In this document: piece by piece, positions 32,160-44,900 of the stretch
How positions within the stretch are numbered: position 1 is the stretch's first letter
How the letters are laid out: every line of letters begins with the position of its first letter
NCBI GenBank assembly: GCA_020631735.1
Contig: CM036197.1
Coordinates: forward strand, 48,593,880 to 48,657,879
Reading direction: 5' to 3'
DNA length: 64,000 nucleotides
Source of the DNA: Saccharum officinarum
Lineage: Eukaryota; Streptophyta; Magnoliopsida; Poales; Poaceae
Made by a program: the position numbers and the translations under genes
The notes under the pieces: model-generated
Told to the model about the DNA's origin: nothing
Databases searched by the model: none
Seen by the model: only the letters and a program-made list of their open reading frames with translations

Positions 32160-34779
32160 ATGTGCCGCTGCTTGTTCTTCTTCTTTTTGGAACGGTTGGA
32201 GGCACCCTCGCTGGCGTCTCGTCCCGCTTTGCCTTGCCTCGGGGATGGTCAAAAATCGCCCCGACTGCCTATTCTCTTGAGGCGTGGCTGGTGGCGATGT
32301 CGAGGATCTCCTTGGTGGTCCTTGGGCGCTTGCGTCCCATCTTGTGGACTAGGGACTCGCAAGTGGTCCCTGATAGGAAAGCCCCGATGATGTCGGTGTC
32401 AACGACGTCGGGCAGCTTGTTGCATTGCCTGGAGAAGCGACGAATGTACTCGCGGAGAGTTTCGTTCGACTTCCATCGGTAGTTTTTTTAGATCCCAGGG
32501 GTTCCCAGGGCGCGTGTAGGTGCCCTGGAAGTTACCCACAAGGACCTCTTTCAAATCTGGCCAACTTTGAATCCGGTTGGGCGGAAGGTGCTCTAGCCAT
32601 GTTCGCGCTGAATCGGCCAAGAACAAGGGGAGGTCACGGATGATGAAGTAATCACTGTCCACGCCACTGGCCTGCAAGCGAGCCAGTAATCCTTAAGCCA
32701 TAGTCCGGGGTTCATTTCCCTCGAGCACTTTGGGATGTTCGTCGTTGGGTGGTACCACGGTGGGAAAGCCACGCCGAGAATGTGCCGACTGAAAACCTGA
32801 GGCCCCGGCGGTGAGAGGCTCAGGCTTCGGTCTTCGGCGCTGTCATAGCGTTCGTCGTGACAAGGGTGGTAGCCGTGGGTAGCCTCCTCCCTCTTGTCCC
32901 CCTGCCTACGCCTGCGGGCGTTCAGGGTGTTTCGTGCATCGTGGATGGGCCCAATGCGCTCGTGTATCGGGACCGTGATGCGTCCTTCGTTGTTACGTGA
33001 CGCATGGTGGATAGACATGTCCTTGCCATGTGGCCCTGAAGGCGCACACTGGCTAGTGTCAAGCCCGCATCGTTGGGACATCGAGCTCTTCGCCTGTTGT
33101 ATTGCTGCGCGCTCGAGTAGCGTGCGGATCTCTCATTGGGACCGTCTATCTTCGGGCGTTGTGGGCTCTGGGAGCCCTCAGAGTAGGGCCATGGCGGCAG
33201 CAATATTCTAGCTTGCCCAGGCAAAATGTGGGAGACCTCATCGTCCTTGATGATCCTCCAGTGCACGTCATGGGCCACGGCGCGCGCACACCCGCCTTCT
33301 CCACGACGTGTGATCTCACACTCGAGCTCTACGCGCTCCTCCTCTAGCTAGAGGCATGCGTCCTCGAGCTCCTACTGCCGCACCCATAGCTGCTCTAGCC
33401 GTGGGTTTGGTGGGACCCTCTCGTCCACCCTGACTTCATCGTTGGGGTCGAGCGGAGGGGTAACTTTCCCACTATGGACACATTCGATGTGCCCCTCGGG
33501 GGTTTTCTTGCGGTGAGGGCCATCCGCCATAAAGCATTCACGTGAGGGGTGATGGCTCCCCCTGCTGGAGTTAGAGTCAAAGAGTTCCTCTGAATTTCTC
33601 ATGAGGAGATCGTGGAAGGATTCTGCAACGTAATCCATTATGCCCACAAACTCGCTATCCGTGGGGGGTGGTTGCATGTGCTGCACAACAAGGTGACCAA
33701 TGATTCCTGCAGTGTTACATAGGCCAAACAAAAACGCTATCGAGGTGCTCTGAGCAAAGACTGCTGGGGAGAGAGGTTCTCCGCCAGCAAGCTGTGTCAT
33801 GGCATTAACAAATGAAAAGGTGAGGTTACGTAGGTCTTCCTAGGACAGATGGGGTCCTAGGGAGACTGCGAGATGGCGCTCCAACCTCTTGAAGTCAAAG
33901 TCGAGAAGCTGGTCATGCCCGAGGGCGTGAGCCTTCAGGGCGTGCAGCTATAGCTCCTCGAGAGCCTCATCGATCGTGTTGAGACCAGTGTTGAGAGGAG
34001 GCTGGGTGGGTGCCCGAGCTTGCACCAGCTCCCCCTCCGTGATGATGACGAAGTCCTGGGTCCCAAAGCACACATGCGTGCTCAGGATCTAGTTGATGCC
34101 ATGGCCAGCCATCCAAAGCCTGATGAGAGCGATGAAACGCGCAAAGGCCCCTACCTGGTGCACCAACTGCCGATGTTTTGGATCGTTGACTAGTAAATTT
34201 CTATTGCGTGTTTGGCCCGGATGGTGTGCTAAGAGGACACAAGGATGTATACTGGTTCGGGCGGAATGTCCCTACATCCAGTTGCTTATGTTACTAGCAC
34301 TAAAGTTTGCAGTAGGGGTTACAAACAGGCTAGAGAGGGATGAGATCCCAAGTCTCTGGTGAATGTGAAGTGGAGTTCAAGTGCTTGAGATCGTTCATAG
34401 GCCTCTGAAGAACCTCTCCCAAGATGAGGCACCTAGCCTTCCCTTTTATGGACCAAGGGAAGGACCTAGGGTACACGAGAGAGAGAAGTGGAAAAGAGGA
34501 AAAGAAGAAAGAGAAAAATTGAGAGGAAGGGAGCTCTGGGGCTACGTTGCCCTTCTCCTCCGTACGCGGGTCCTGCAGGTCTTGTAGACGACAATGGAGG
34601 CAAGTGCATGTCATGACCCTATCCGTTACTGGTGCTACAGGCAGGCGCCACCCTTAGTCATGGAGCAGTGTCCCATCCTGGCATGCTGTATGGTCAACAG
34701 ACCCCCTTGACTAGAGTCGTACGGAGATCCAAGCCGCACAGTTGTTGGCGGTTCATAACATACATTTATACCACCAACA
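32160..34779 (-). mobile_element. Tat-like Ty3/Gypsy element fragment: 5' LTR, primer site and gag
   Basis: Reading the minus strand, an LTR (34779-34168) starts TGTTGGTGGTATAAATG and ends ACATCGGCA. A primer-binding site about 18 bp long follows (TGGTGCACCAGGTAGGGG, about 34166-34149). Degraded gag follows to 32160. The gag domain shows LADSARTWLEHLPPNRI and VGNFQGTYTRPGN near 32640-32490, typical of the grass Tat/RIRE2-like lineage, and ends in a basic tail. No pol or 3' LTR is present, because the element is cut at 32160 where the LINE begins. Open frames at 33800-33372 and 33278-32922 are parts of the same decayed gag region. Confidence 0.75.
34168..34779 (-). repeat. 5' LTR of the Tat-like element
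   Basis: About 612 bp long, with TG and CA ends in minus orientation and a primer site next to its inner edge. The base just beyond its outer edge (34780) begins the Athila-like LTR region. Confidence 0.65.
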
Positions 34780-34789
34780 TTTGAATATA

Positions 34790-36005
34790 ATAAAGGAAAT
34801 ATGACTACCAAAACTTAGGAATAGGGGATTTATGGCTAACATTTCCACGAGTTTTGGTATGTACATGTTTTGTAGGCACAAAAGCAGAAATCCACCAAAA
34901 TGAGCTTTCCAGGAGGCATATTTGAGCAAAACAAATGCAAAAGCCCACTCAAACATAGAAGTGGACTGAAGCACCGGCGAGGGAGGCACCTAGGCCTAGC
35001 CAGGAGCCCATAGGCCAAAGGTGGTGGCCAGGCACGCAACCTAGGGTGCGGTCGGACCCTGGGTGCGGGCGCACCGCCCCTAGCTTGTCCTGGGCCCATG
35101 TTTTGCAGTCGGTGCATTTATTGCATAGGGAGGCAGTTGCATGTGGTGCTTACCAAAAATACCATGCAAACCGACCTCCTCCAAGCTATATAAAGAGCAC
35201 CCCTCCTCACATCATCATACACACATTGGAGAAGAAGAAGGGCTACACTATCTTCATTAGCTTCTAGCTAGATTAGAGTAGGGAGTGAGAGAGGGAAAGA
35301 GTTAGAGAAAAGAGCGTAGTAGCGGTAGCTTCTACCTTGAGTGCTCGGCGAGCCTTGTACCTCAGGTGGACGGAGTGCCGAACTTGTCGGCTCCCTCTAC
35401 ACTTGTACCTCTATGATCGACTTACTAATTGGAGTAAGAAGTTCGCATTCATCTTTCGGTTACGATTCCATAAGTTAAGTTACCATTGTTGCTACTTACT
35501 TCTGAGTTCGTTGTCTGTCCTCATGGTAGATGCTCTAGTAGAGGACTCCTGATAAAGATGGAAGTTCCTGGCCAACGCTAGAGTAGTAGCGGTTAGCGTA
35601 GACGTGGTGACTAAGCTACACGTTACCTTCGTTTGCCTCGTATCCCATGGTTGAGGGGTAGGCTGCAGGGGGTGACAGCCCTATCCGCCCTTCATAATCC
35701 CCCATGTTTGGGTATGTCATAGAGCTACATGCCGATATCGCTTGGCAGACCAAGCGTAAACCGGTGCTCGAAGTGAGTTTGTAGTACCAAAGGTATCTTC
35801 GCTTAAGGTTTCTGCCCCTAGATGAACCTCACTACCCAAGTTACCTTTCATCCTTTTCTCTAGGCAAACTAGCTAAGAGATTACTTACAATATCGTTCCT
35901 TTGGGAAATACGATACCCTGAATACTTCCGAGTGAAGTGCTGCAACGGTACTTCTATGCGCTTGCGGACTTTTATGCTTTTGCTAAGAAGCACCAACTAG
36001 CATTT
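34790..36005 (+). repeat. 5' LTR of the Athila-like element
   Basis: The right edge is set by the primer site. The left edge is uncertain because I could not compare it with a second LTR. A TATATAAA box (35187-35194) lies in the expected promoter position. Confidence 0.55.
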
Positions 36006-36006
36006 C

Positions 36007-36024
36007 TAGCGCCGTTGCCAGGGA
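36007..36024 (+). promoter_or_regulatory. primer-binding site of the Athila-like element
   Basis: TAGCGCCGTTGCCAGGGA differs by two bases from the TGGCGCCGTTGCCGGGGA form used by grass Athila-type elements, thought to pair with tRNA-Asp. It lies just after the LTR and about 80 bp before the gag start. Confidence 0.7.
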
Positions 36025-36107
36025 ACGGTTGTCGTTTTAGTCTTCAAACCTAGTTTGCCCGTGTATCCTTTGTTTTTACTTTTCTTTTCTTTTTAGTTTT
36101 TTTTCCA

Positions 36108-36731
36108 ATGGAGCAGCCTACCATTCAAAACCTTTCTACTCCCAAGGGCGAGTATGTTGAACCTCCACAATCCTTGAAGCCAATCCGCCCAGTATTTATA
36201 GCCATGGGTCAGGAACAAACCTTCTCGGGGTTAGATTATGAAAACCCTTATCATCACCTACGGGAGTTTGAGCAGCTCTATGCTTGCCTGACCATTTCAG
36301 GCATGTCACAAGAAACACTTCGGTGGAAGTTGTTTCCGTTCTCACCTGATGAGAGGGTGAAACAATGGTATGCCCATAACATAGGGAAGGTAGCTGGTGA
36401 TTGGGAAGAACTTAGGAACATATTCTATCTAGCGTTCTTCCCTATGTCCTGACTCGCTGCCCTGCATCAAGAGATACTCAACTTCCAACAAAAAGAGAAG
36501 GAATCCATAGGTGCAGCTTGGGACAGATTCTCAATTTTAACGAGGTCTAGCCTAGACTTGTCTATACCCAATCACGTGCTCTTACAACATTTCTGGTTAG
36601 GGCTTAGCAAGGAGTCTGCCCTACAGTTTGATATAGCTGCCAGAGGTTCGTTTACTCACAAAACCACAGCAGAAGGAGAAGCTCTCCTAGACCGCATTCT
36701 AGAGAACACTCCCCCGCTAGAACCCCTATGA
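36108..36731 (+). pseudogene. gag of the Athila-like element, one in-frame stop
   Basis: ATG at 36108 opens a retrotransposon gag (capsid) frame. It shows YHHLREFEQLY and WKLFPFSPDERVKQWY, typical of the Retrotrans_gag domain, with the stop at 36450-36452 followed by clear gag sequence in the same frame (LAALHQEIL through GEALLDRILENTP). It ends with a TGA at 36729 that overlaps the ATG of the next frame (36728). In intact relatives gag and pol are usually one frame, so the overlap is probably a frameshift and not a designed junction. Confidence 0.8.
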
Positions 36732-39700
36732 GTAGAGCCCGAGTTGAGCCATGGGAAGTCTCTTCGACCATGGTTGAACCTGTACCATCCATAGAGAGAC
36801 CCTCACCCAAACTAGAAGACCCGGAGGAAGGTTTCCAACCTTCGGATCTTCCATATTTCAAGGATGAGTTTTTTGAATATTTCAAAAATACCTCAAATTA
36901 TGAATGTCAAAAGAGGCCACCAGTTCTTATCACTCCTTCGGACCCATCAGATGAACCTTTCCTTAAAGAGTCCATCAAGGAGTTGATTGTGGTCATGAGC
37001 AGTGAATGGGTGGAAGAGAGAGAGCACTCTTTTGAAGAAATTCAGATTCATGCCCCTCCATCAACCATCTGTTGCAAAATTCTTGGAACAATGGTGGATG
37101 TACTTTTCTTGCCCACTATCGGAGCAAATTTGATGTCTGCATCTTTTGCGTCTACCTATTTTGGCAATGAACCCCTTGCTCCAACAAACAAATTCTTTAG
37201 GAATAAGCCACGGTCGATCCTGAAAGGACATGGAATCTTGCACAATACTACAATTCATCATGATAATACCAAGATAGTCCTTGATTTCCATGTCTTTGAT
37301 ATTCAGGACTTCGACATCTTGATAGGGTATCCCCTAGAAAAAATCCTCATTAACCCACAAAAAATAGGGGATCTGGACGTAAAACTGGGGAGGGACATTT
37401 TTACCATTCCTATTACTCAAGTCAAAAACTCAGTGGCAGATTCTCTCCCCTATCCTAACCTGCCCAAGGAGGTCATGTCGGTTGTACCCTTTGATTCCCC
37501 CGAGTCGTCCTTGGAAAAGGATGCAAAAATCTTCATAGAAGAAGAGGATGACTTTGGCGAAACCATAGATCTTCCCTCCGAGGAAGTACCAACACCACCT
37601 CCGGTTGAGCTAAAACCTTTGCCCGCAGGTCTACGCTATGCTTTTCTAAATGGTGACAAGAACACCCCTGTAATCATTAGCGATAAGCTTTCTGATGAAG
37701 AGACATCCAAACTCATCGCTATTTTAGAGAAGCATAAGTCGATCTTCGGGTATTCTTTGCAAGATCTCAAGGGGATTATCCCAGCACTCTATACCCATCG
37801 TATTCCAATTGACCCTGCGAGCACACCATCACGTGAACCACAACGCAGGCTCAATAATGCGATGCGGGAAGTCGTGAAGAAGGAAGTCCTCAAACTTCTT
37901 CATGCCAGGATCATTTATCCCGTACCACATAGTGATTGGGTTAGTCTGGTCCAAGTGGTTCCCAAGAAAGGAGAAATGACGGTAGTTGAAAACAATAAAA
38001 ATGAGCTAATTCCACAACGCACTGTCACGGGGTGGAGAATGTGCATTGATTACTGGAAGCGCAACGCGGCAACAAAGAAAGACCACTTCCCACTGCCTTT
38101 CATTGATGAAATGTTAGAGAGGCTGACGAAGCATTCTTTTTTTTCTATTTCCTCGATGGGTATTTGGGATATCATCAAATTTCTATCCACCCCGATGATC
38201 AGAGCAAGACAACGTTTACACGCTCGTATGGAACATATGCCTATTGTCGAATGTCGTTCGAGTTGTGCAATGCACCCGCTTCGTTCGAACGATGCATGAT
38301 GTCTATTTTCTCAGACATGATTGAAGAAATCATGGAGGTGTTCATGGATGATTTTTCAGTCTATGGCAAAACCTTTGACCACTGTCTGGAGAATTTAGAC
38401 ATGGTCTTACAGAGATGCCAAGAGAAGGACCTGGTACTTAGTTGGGAAAGTGCCATTTCATGGTCCGTGAAGGCATCATTCTTGGGCACCTTGTGTCTGA
38501 GAGGGGGATAGAGGTAGATAAGGCCAAGATTGAGGTCATTGAGCAACTACCACCCCCGTGAACGTAAAAGGAATCCATAGCTTTCTAGGTATGCAGGGTT
38601 CTATAGGCGGTTTATCAAGGATTTTTCACAAATCGCTAGACCCCTCACGAACCTATTAGCTAAGGATGCACCTTTTGAGTTCACAGATGAGTGCTTAGCT
38701 ACTTTTCACATGCTTAAAAAAGCACTCATCTCAGCACCAATCATCCAACCACCCGATTGGTCGTTGCCTTTTGAGATCATGTGTGATGCTAGTGACTATG
38801 ATGTTGGTGCGGTCCTTGGCCAAACCAAAGATAAGAAGCATCACGCGATTGCGTACGCTAGCAAAACACTAATGGGAGCACAACTCAACTATGCTACCAC
38901 AGAAAAAGAGCTCCTAGCAGTCATTTTTGCTATTGACAAGTTTAGATCTTACTTAGTGGGTCCAAAAGTTATCATTTACACTAATTATGCTGCATTAAAA
39001 TATTTGCTCACTAAGAAAGACGCTAAACCTCATTTAATAAGGTGGATTCTCTTACTCCAAGAATTTGACCTTGAAATTAAAGATAAAAAGGGAGTAGAGA
39101 ATACTATCGTCGATCATCTTTCGCGTATGCAAGTCACTAACATACAAGAACTTCCAATAAATGACTTTCTACGTGACGACATGCTGCTCAAGGTGACAAA
39201 CTCCAACCCATGGTATGCAAACATTGTGAACGACATGGTTTTAGGCTATGTACCACCAGGCAAAAATAGGAGAAAGCTACAATTCGAAAGCCGATGTCAC
39301 CATTGGGATGATCCGTCTCTGTACCGGGTCTATTCGGATGGCCTGCTGAGGAGATGTGTGCCAATAGCCGAGGGTCTGCAAATCATTGAAAGATACCATG
39401 CAGCACCGTACGGAGGCCACTATGGAGGATTCCGCACACAAGCCAAAATCTGGCAATGCCGGTTCTTCTGGCCGATGATGTACGAGGACACCAAGGAGTT
39501 CATCCGAAGGTGTCGAAAGTTCCAATTCCAAGGAAGCATCAACTCTCGCAATGCGATGCCCCTACACTACAACCTTCAAATAGAAATATTTGATGTGTGG
39601 GGCATTGACTTCATGGGGCCATTTCAAAAGTCCCAAGATTGCGAGTACATCCTCGTCGCTGTTGACTACGTGTCAAAATGGGTGGAAGCACTACCATGCC

Positions 39701-40516
39701 GAGCTGCTGATGTCAGGCATGCAAGGAAGATGTTTCATGAAGTGATCTTCCCTCGCTTTGGAACATGAAGAATGTGATAAGTGATGGGGATCTCACTTCA
39801 TAGACAAGACATTCAGAGCATTTCTGAGAGAGTTAGGAGCCAAGCACAATATTGCCACTCCATACCATCCCCAAACCAGTGGCCAAACTGAGACCTCGAA
39901 TAAATAAATCAAAAACATCTTATAGAAAACGGTCAATGAGATGGGAAAAGGATGGAAGAATAAGCTTCCTGATGCACTCTGGGCATACAGGACAAATTAC
40001 AAAACTCCCATCGGCATGTGACCATACCAGCTAGTATAGGGAAAGAGTTGCCATTTGCCTATTGAGCTTGAACACCGAGCTCATTGGGCAATCAAAAGCT
40101 AGAATATGGATGTAAAGCTAGCAGGCAAAAACAGACAAAAACAAATTGCCGAGCTAGAAGAATGGCGAGAGAAGGTGTACCACAGTGCCAAGCTATATAA
40201 GGAAAGAACAAAAAGATGGCACGATCACCGAATTAAGCTCAAAAAATTCAAGCAAGGCGACAAGGTCTTGCTCTTCAATTCAAAGGTCAAGCTATTCGGT
40301 AAAGGAAAATTATGAAGTAAATGGCAAGGACCGTACACCGTCATCAATACTTCACCACATGGCGTGATCACAATCCAGGACGATGACGGTAACATTTTTA
40401 AAGTTAACGGTCAACGTTTAAAAATTTTCCTTGAGCCTTCTCATAACTTTAACTTTGACCAAGAAATAGATAGAATAGATTTAGTAGCTTTTGATAAATT
40501 TATTCAAAACTTATGA
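36728..40516 (+). pseudogene. pol of the Athila-like element: protease, RT, RNase H, integrase
   Basis: The first frame (36728-38299) carries a protease-like region (about 37070-37400) and the start of the reverse transcriptase. The frame shifts near 38160; the second frame (38164-38511) has the active-site FMDDFSVYG. Further small shifts occur before RNase H ([18 protein letters not shown], from 38710), then the integrase zinc-binding region ([19 protein letters not shown]) and core ([22 protein letters not shown]). In the zinc-binding motif the second cysteine pair reads CRKFQFQ, so one ligand is lost. Stops near 39766 and later interrupt the integrase, which can be followed to 40516. Not functional. 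Confidence 0.82.
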
Positions 40517-41007
40517 AAATATAAAATTTGATCATACTAACATATTCTTTCATTTACTTGAAAATATAAAAAATATAAATATTTGTTTTCTTTTAAGCAA
40601 GTCATCATGGTAAAATGACCAATATACCCTCACTAGACATACCATGATCTTTACCTATCTTTGCTTGATTCTTGCTAGACACATGTTTATTCACTCATTA
40701 AATGCAAGATCATGAAATTTGAATTTGAAATGTGAATATTCCTTTTATTCACCATGATCACACACATATCTTACTCTACCACTTGTTGATCCTGTTGAAT
40801 CACAAGCTGACACCAGCATCACTAGGATCCCTTGGCACACAAATGAACATGGATGAAAATTCGTACCGAGGGGAGGAACTAGGGGTGTGGCCGCACCCCA
40901 CCTGGCTCCGCTGGCCCTCTATCTTCTCCTGTATCTTCTTGATCCTATGTGTATCACATCCATGGCGGTGTCTGGTTCATTTCCATCTCGGTAGAGGCCT
41001 GAGCAGC

Positions 41008-41014
41008 TATAAAA
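41008..41014 (+). promoter_or_regulatory. TATA-like box upstream of the accessory ORF
   Basis: TATAAAA is followed by a C/T-rich leader containing CTCCTCACA. The element's own LTR has the same arrangement: TATATAAA at 35187, then CTCCTCACA. The similarity suggests a second promoter for the accessory ORF. Position and resemblance are the only evidence. Confidence 0.4.
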
Positions 41015-41087
41015 CTACCCCCTAGCCTCTCTTCTCCTCACACCAAGCTTCAAGCTTTCTATTCTCCCTCATACAAGCAGATCTCAA

Positions 41088-41897
41088 GTGCTTAGTGCAG
41101 CAATAGCCAGCTACGCACTCTCACTTTACAAGGATTCAAGCTCCATCTATGACTTAGATGTAGCTCCTTTGTCGGTTGACTACACTCCCAAGAGCTCCTA
41201 TGTACGGGAGGAGGCAAGGCTCATCACGGAGACACCGCTCGCCATCGTGCCACCTCCAAGCTACATGAGTGGTGGCTCAAGCATCAAGTCAACGACACGT
41301 TCAAACGTGCCCAAAGGTGGCGCCAAGGAGAAGAAGAAGGCACCCACATGACCTACCACCGGTGCCATCGGCCTCAAGCGGAAGACACCCAATAGTAGCG
41401 ATCCTAGCAAATGCTCTCTTGTAACTCCTTCAGGCACTCGCGCTAGTTCGTCTATACCATCCACTAGGCCTAGTCCTTCCTATACCGTAGTTAGCATATG
41501 CAAACCCGATGGCGGGTATGGGAAGGCACTCATGCGCAAGCCGGCTAAGAAGCCGGTAAATGAGCCGACTCCCTCCGAGAAGGGGTTGGAATCCTCAGGT
41601 GCGCCCCTTAGGATCAAGAGGATGATTAAGCCTCGAATTAGAGGGCAGCCCACTGGATTTCTCAATGAAAGTGAGGATGAGCAGCCATCCAAGGGCCCTA
41701 CACTCACCTCACTTAGTACTAGCAACAGAAGCCTGCGTGCAAGTATTAGGAAGGCCAATGATCGTACCGCCAAGAGTGTTCTAAAAATCAAAGAACTCGG
41801 TGATGAGATCAATGAGCTTCGTCGTGGTTTCAGAGAGAAAGTTGCTAGGGTGGCCAAGGCAGCGGGAGTTGAGCATGCTCTCAACCAACCCCTTTAG
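41088..41897 (+). pseudogene. accessory ORF downstream of pol in the Athila-like element
   Basis: A single frame runs from about 41088 to a stop at 41895-41897 with one internal TGA near 41349. The first part has no in-frame ATG before about 41264 and opens on GTG, so a spliced or upstream start is likely. The middle is basic and rich in S, T, K and P. The C-terminal 60 residues look like a coiled coil (VLKIKELGDEINELRRGF). Athila elements often carry an env-position ORF after pol; this one has no evident membrane segment or signal peptide, so I do not call it env. A TATA-like box (TATAAAA, 41008-41014) lies about 80 bp upstream. Confidence 0.55.
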
Positions 41898-41983
41898 ACC
41901 ACTCCTGCTATGCAAATAAATTAGGCGCATCATTTCCCTTTAAGTTTTTTTCCTATCATTTTGAATTTCATATTGTAATGTGT

Positions 41984-44900
41984 TGTCACACCCGGTTTTA
42001 AGGACAAAACCAGACATACACTATATGTGAAATAAAGAAGTTGTCACACCCATTTTTAAGGACAAAAATAGGATGCATAAAAGACTCATGTGCGCCCCAG
42101 GAAACAGTCACACACATAAGTTGACAAATTACAAAGTATCATCACAGTGCTTATTACATAACGAATAAGTATTTAAGACATAGTCTTGAACGATAGGTAG
42201 TAATAACTAATAGTAATTCTTCAGCGGAAACTCCACACAGGGACACGGTTGACTGGTTGACACCAAGACTAGTACTCATTCCGATAATCTTCCTCTATAT
42301 CTTCATTTGTTATGGTGGAAATAGCAAGGGTGAGTCCATGTCGAGCTCAACAAATATAACACAGGGTTCATGAGGCTCAAGAAGGCTAGACATTGTTTAA
42401 CTGCGTTTAGCTTTTAATCATATATTAGCAATTGAGTAGCACCAAGATAAACCACTTCCCATTAAAGAACTAATGATCAATTGTAATAAGGATAATGAAT
42501 AGCATTAACATGAGTAAATAATAATCAACAATAATTTAGCATGATATAACAGTTATGATCAACTATTCTGTAAGAATCCCCAAGGCCGCTCGTATCCGTG
42601 AGCACGGCTAGTATACCAGTTTTTAACTCTACGCAGAGGTGTACACTTTCACTGTGAGTCATGATTTCCAAATGCATGGGTTTGCAAGGCCCAAAACATC
42701 AGAGACCATATAAAGCCATTCAAAAGTTCGTCTAACAAGTTAGGGCCATTAGATTCACTCGGCAGGCAGATGTAGAACCCCCCTTCCCTGTGGCACAACA
42801 ACCGCAGCCTATACACACTAGGCCAGGGGCTCGCACTACACCCAACGTGGCAAGCCATTCTTACGCCATTTAAGGTAACCTCTAACAAGCTAGAAAAGGT
42901 CTCTTGAACAACTAGAGCCGGAGCCATATAGCCCTCACAGCTGTACTGTATGTCCCGGTTATCACTTACAGGTAAGTCCTTACGGAGAGTAACTAGAGCA
43001 TCAAAATAACCCACATGCTCTAGCCCCCTTTCAACAGAAATAACATCATCTTAATTGGTTGATTGCATAATCCATTAGTCAAATTACAAGATCATTGTTC
43101 ATAATTAAGTGCTAGCAGTAGCTACCCAAATGCATAACCCATAGGTGACAAAGAAACAAGATATCAATAGCTAAGTTATAATCTCTATGGTTGTCAAGGA
43201 AGACACATGCATATGTATGATAATTTCAGTGAATAGGTAACAAGGATGGTCCCATGTTATACTTGCCTTGATCAAAATTCTCCGGGTGATACTGCTGACT
43301 TGGCTCAAAGTAATACTCCGAATCGTCCAGATACTGCTCACCTTCTATACTCGATCATCAATCAACAACACACATGCATCCAATCAAACAAATACGAAGC
43401 AAACAAAGAGATACAATTAGAACAGTACACCAACAGTAGCAAAACAGTAATAAAAGTTTATAAAATTCTTCTACACGTTTCTACGATCACACAGACGCAA
43501 AGATCACCAAATTCGGAGTTAAAACGTGAAAATTATGAATTTTCTAAGACTTCCTATAGATAAATAAATACTTAATTATAAACTCGAGAAATAAATTATC
43601 AAAACCAACTGTACAACTACACTAACATGTAGAGCTCGCAAATACGAACCTAACGCAACTTGAACGGATCAAATCGGAGTTAAAACGAAGTTTTTATGAC
43701 CAAAACAATTCTAGTGGCAAAACTGTAATTTCCTGAAAACGTATTTTTGAATAAACCGGAAGAAAATACGTTTTCAAAACACGAAAACGGATTCAGGATA
43801 TCGCGCTAAGGACCGCGGGTTGATTACTAAAAAGCTGAGGGTCTCTTTAACAAATTTACCCGCGAAGGGGTAAGTTCTAATCTGAGCCGTTGATCTCGAT
43901 TTGGACAGCTCGTGTTCATCATCAAGTCTACAGTGCTCATACCGGTCACCTCCCTCAAGTCCGGTCGGCGGCCCCCCATGGCCGGCCACCCGAGCTCGCC
44001 GGAATCAAACGGTTTTCCCGTTTCCGGCCACCGTTTTCCCCGCAACCAACTCCAACCGAACGAGGAGCTCAATGCGAATCCATCTATGCGGTACAAGCTA
44101 ACTACAGTGGATTGAAATCAACACGCGACGAGAGGAGGGCGGTGGCGCCATTGCCGACCCATCGGTGACCTTCAAAAACACAATTCGAAGCATCTCCACC
44201 CAAAAGAAAAAACATGGGAAGGTAGAGAAGGAGAGTGCGGACTCACCAACGCGAAAAACACGGCCTCAAATCCACCCGCGAGCTCCTCCTACGAGCAACC
44301 GAAACCTCCAACTCCCCCCAATCTCTAGCGCTCGGTTTCACGTGGTTGGACTAGAGTTTTAGATGGAAAACGGAAAGAAGAGAACCCCGGCTACCCTTTT
44401 ATAGGTTCACTTCATCGATTTCGGTTAGGAAATCCAAACTAGAAGATTTGATTCGGTTGGAACCGGTGTTCGTCTCGGTTACGACCGGAGGAAGAAGAAA
44501 ACGCGGCTGACAAGCCGACCCCACCAGTCAGTGACCAATAAGAGAGGGAAGGCGCGACTGCTGGCTCGGCTGGCTCGGGCTGCTCATCTGCTGGGCCGGC
44601 CCACGCGGTCGCAGGCGCGGAGGAGGGAAGGCGGTAGCGGCCCACCGTGCGGCCCAGGCGGGAAGGAAAACAGGCCGACCCGAGCGGGCCTTCGGGCCGC
44701 CAGGTGAGAAGGTAAGTCATTTCTCTTTTTTTTTCTTTTCTTCTTTCTTTTCTTTATTTACTTGTTTTCAAACTATTCCAAATAAAATTCTTCAAACCAA
44801 TTCAAAATAAAATAAATCCACTACACAAAAGAAAATAAATGCAGCAGCATGAATGCAACACCAAATAGTTTTCAAAATTTCAATTTCCCATTAATTGTTA

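Larger units (their letters stand above)
28130..32160 (+). mobile_element. L1-type LINE, ORF1 remnant and ORF2, 3' end truncated
   Basis: A degraded ORF1-like region (about 28207-29200) precedes ORF2. ORF2 opens at 29236 with an endonuclease (FLAWNCRGMGGSLG, later LPMFCMGDLNNI), is interrupted by a stop near 29581, and crosses the N gap at 29778-29877. The reverse transcriptase follows (about 30560-31850), with GPDGLNTAFYK, LNLAKAFDRIEW, GIRQGCPLSPYLF and the active-site LLFADDL (about 31305-31325). A zinc-knuckle-like tail region runs to about 32160 with several stops. The element then ends abruptly against a minus-strand Gypsy gag, with no poly-A tail. It is an inactive relic. Confidence 0.8.
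34780..41983 (+). mobile_element. Athila-like Ty3/Gypsy retrotransposon, broken, right LTR not seen
   Basis: The order is 5' LTR (to about 36005), primer site, gag, protease, reverse transcriptase, RNase H, integrase, then an accessory ORF before 41983. This order and the gag and primer sequences fit the Athila lineage as found in grasses. Multiple stops and frame shifts make it inactive. Its 3' untranslated region is interrupted at 41983 by another LTR insertion and a short continuation lies at 48943-48990. I do not find a second copy of its LTR in the window, so the right end is outside, in the gap, or deleted. Confidence 0.8.
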
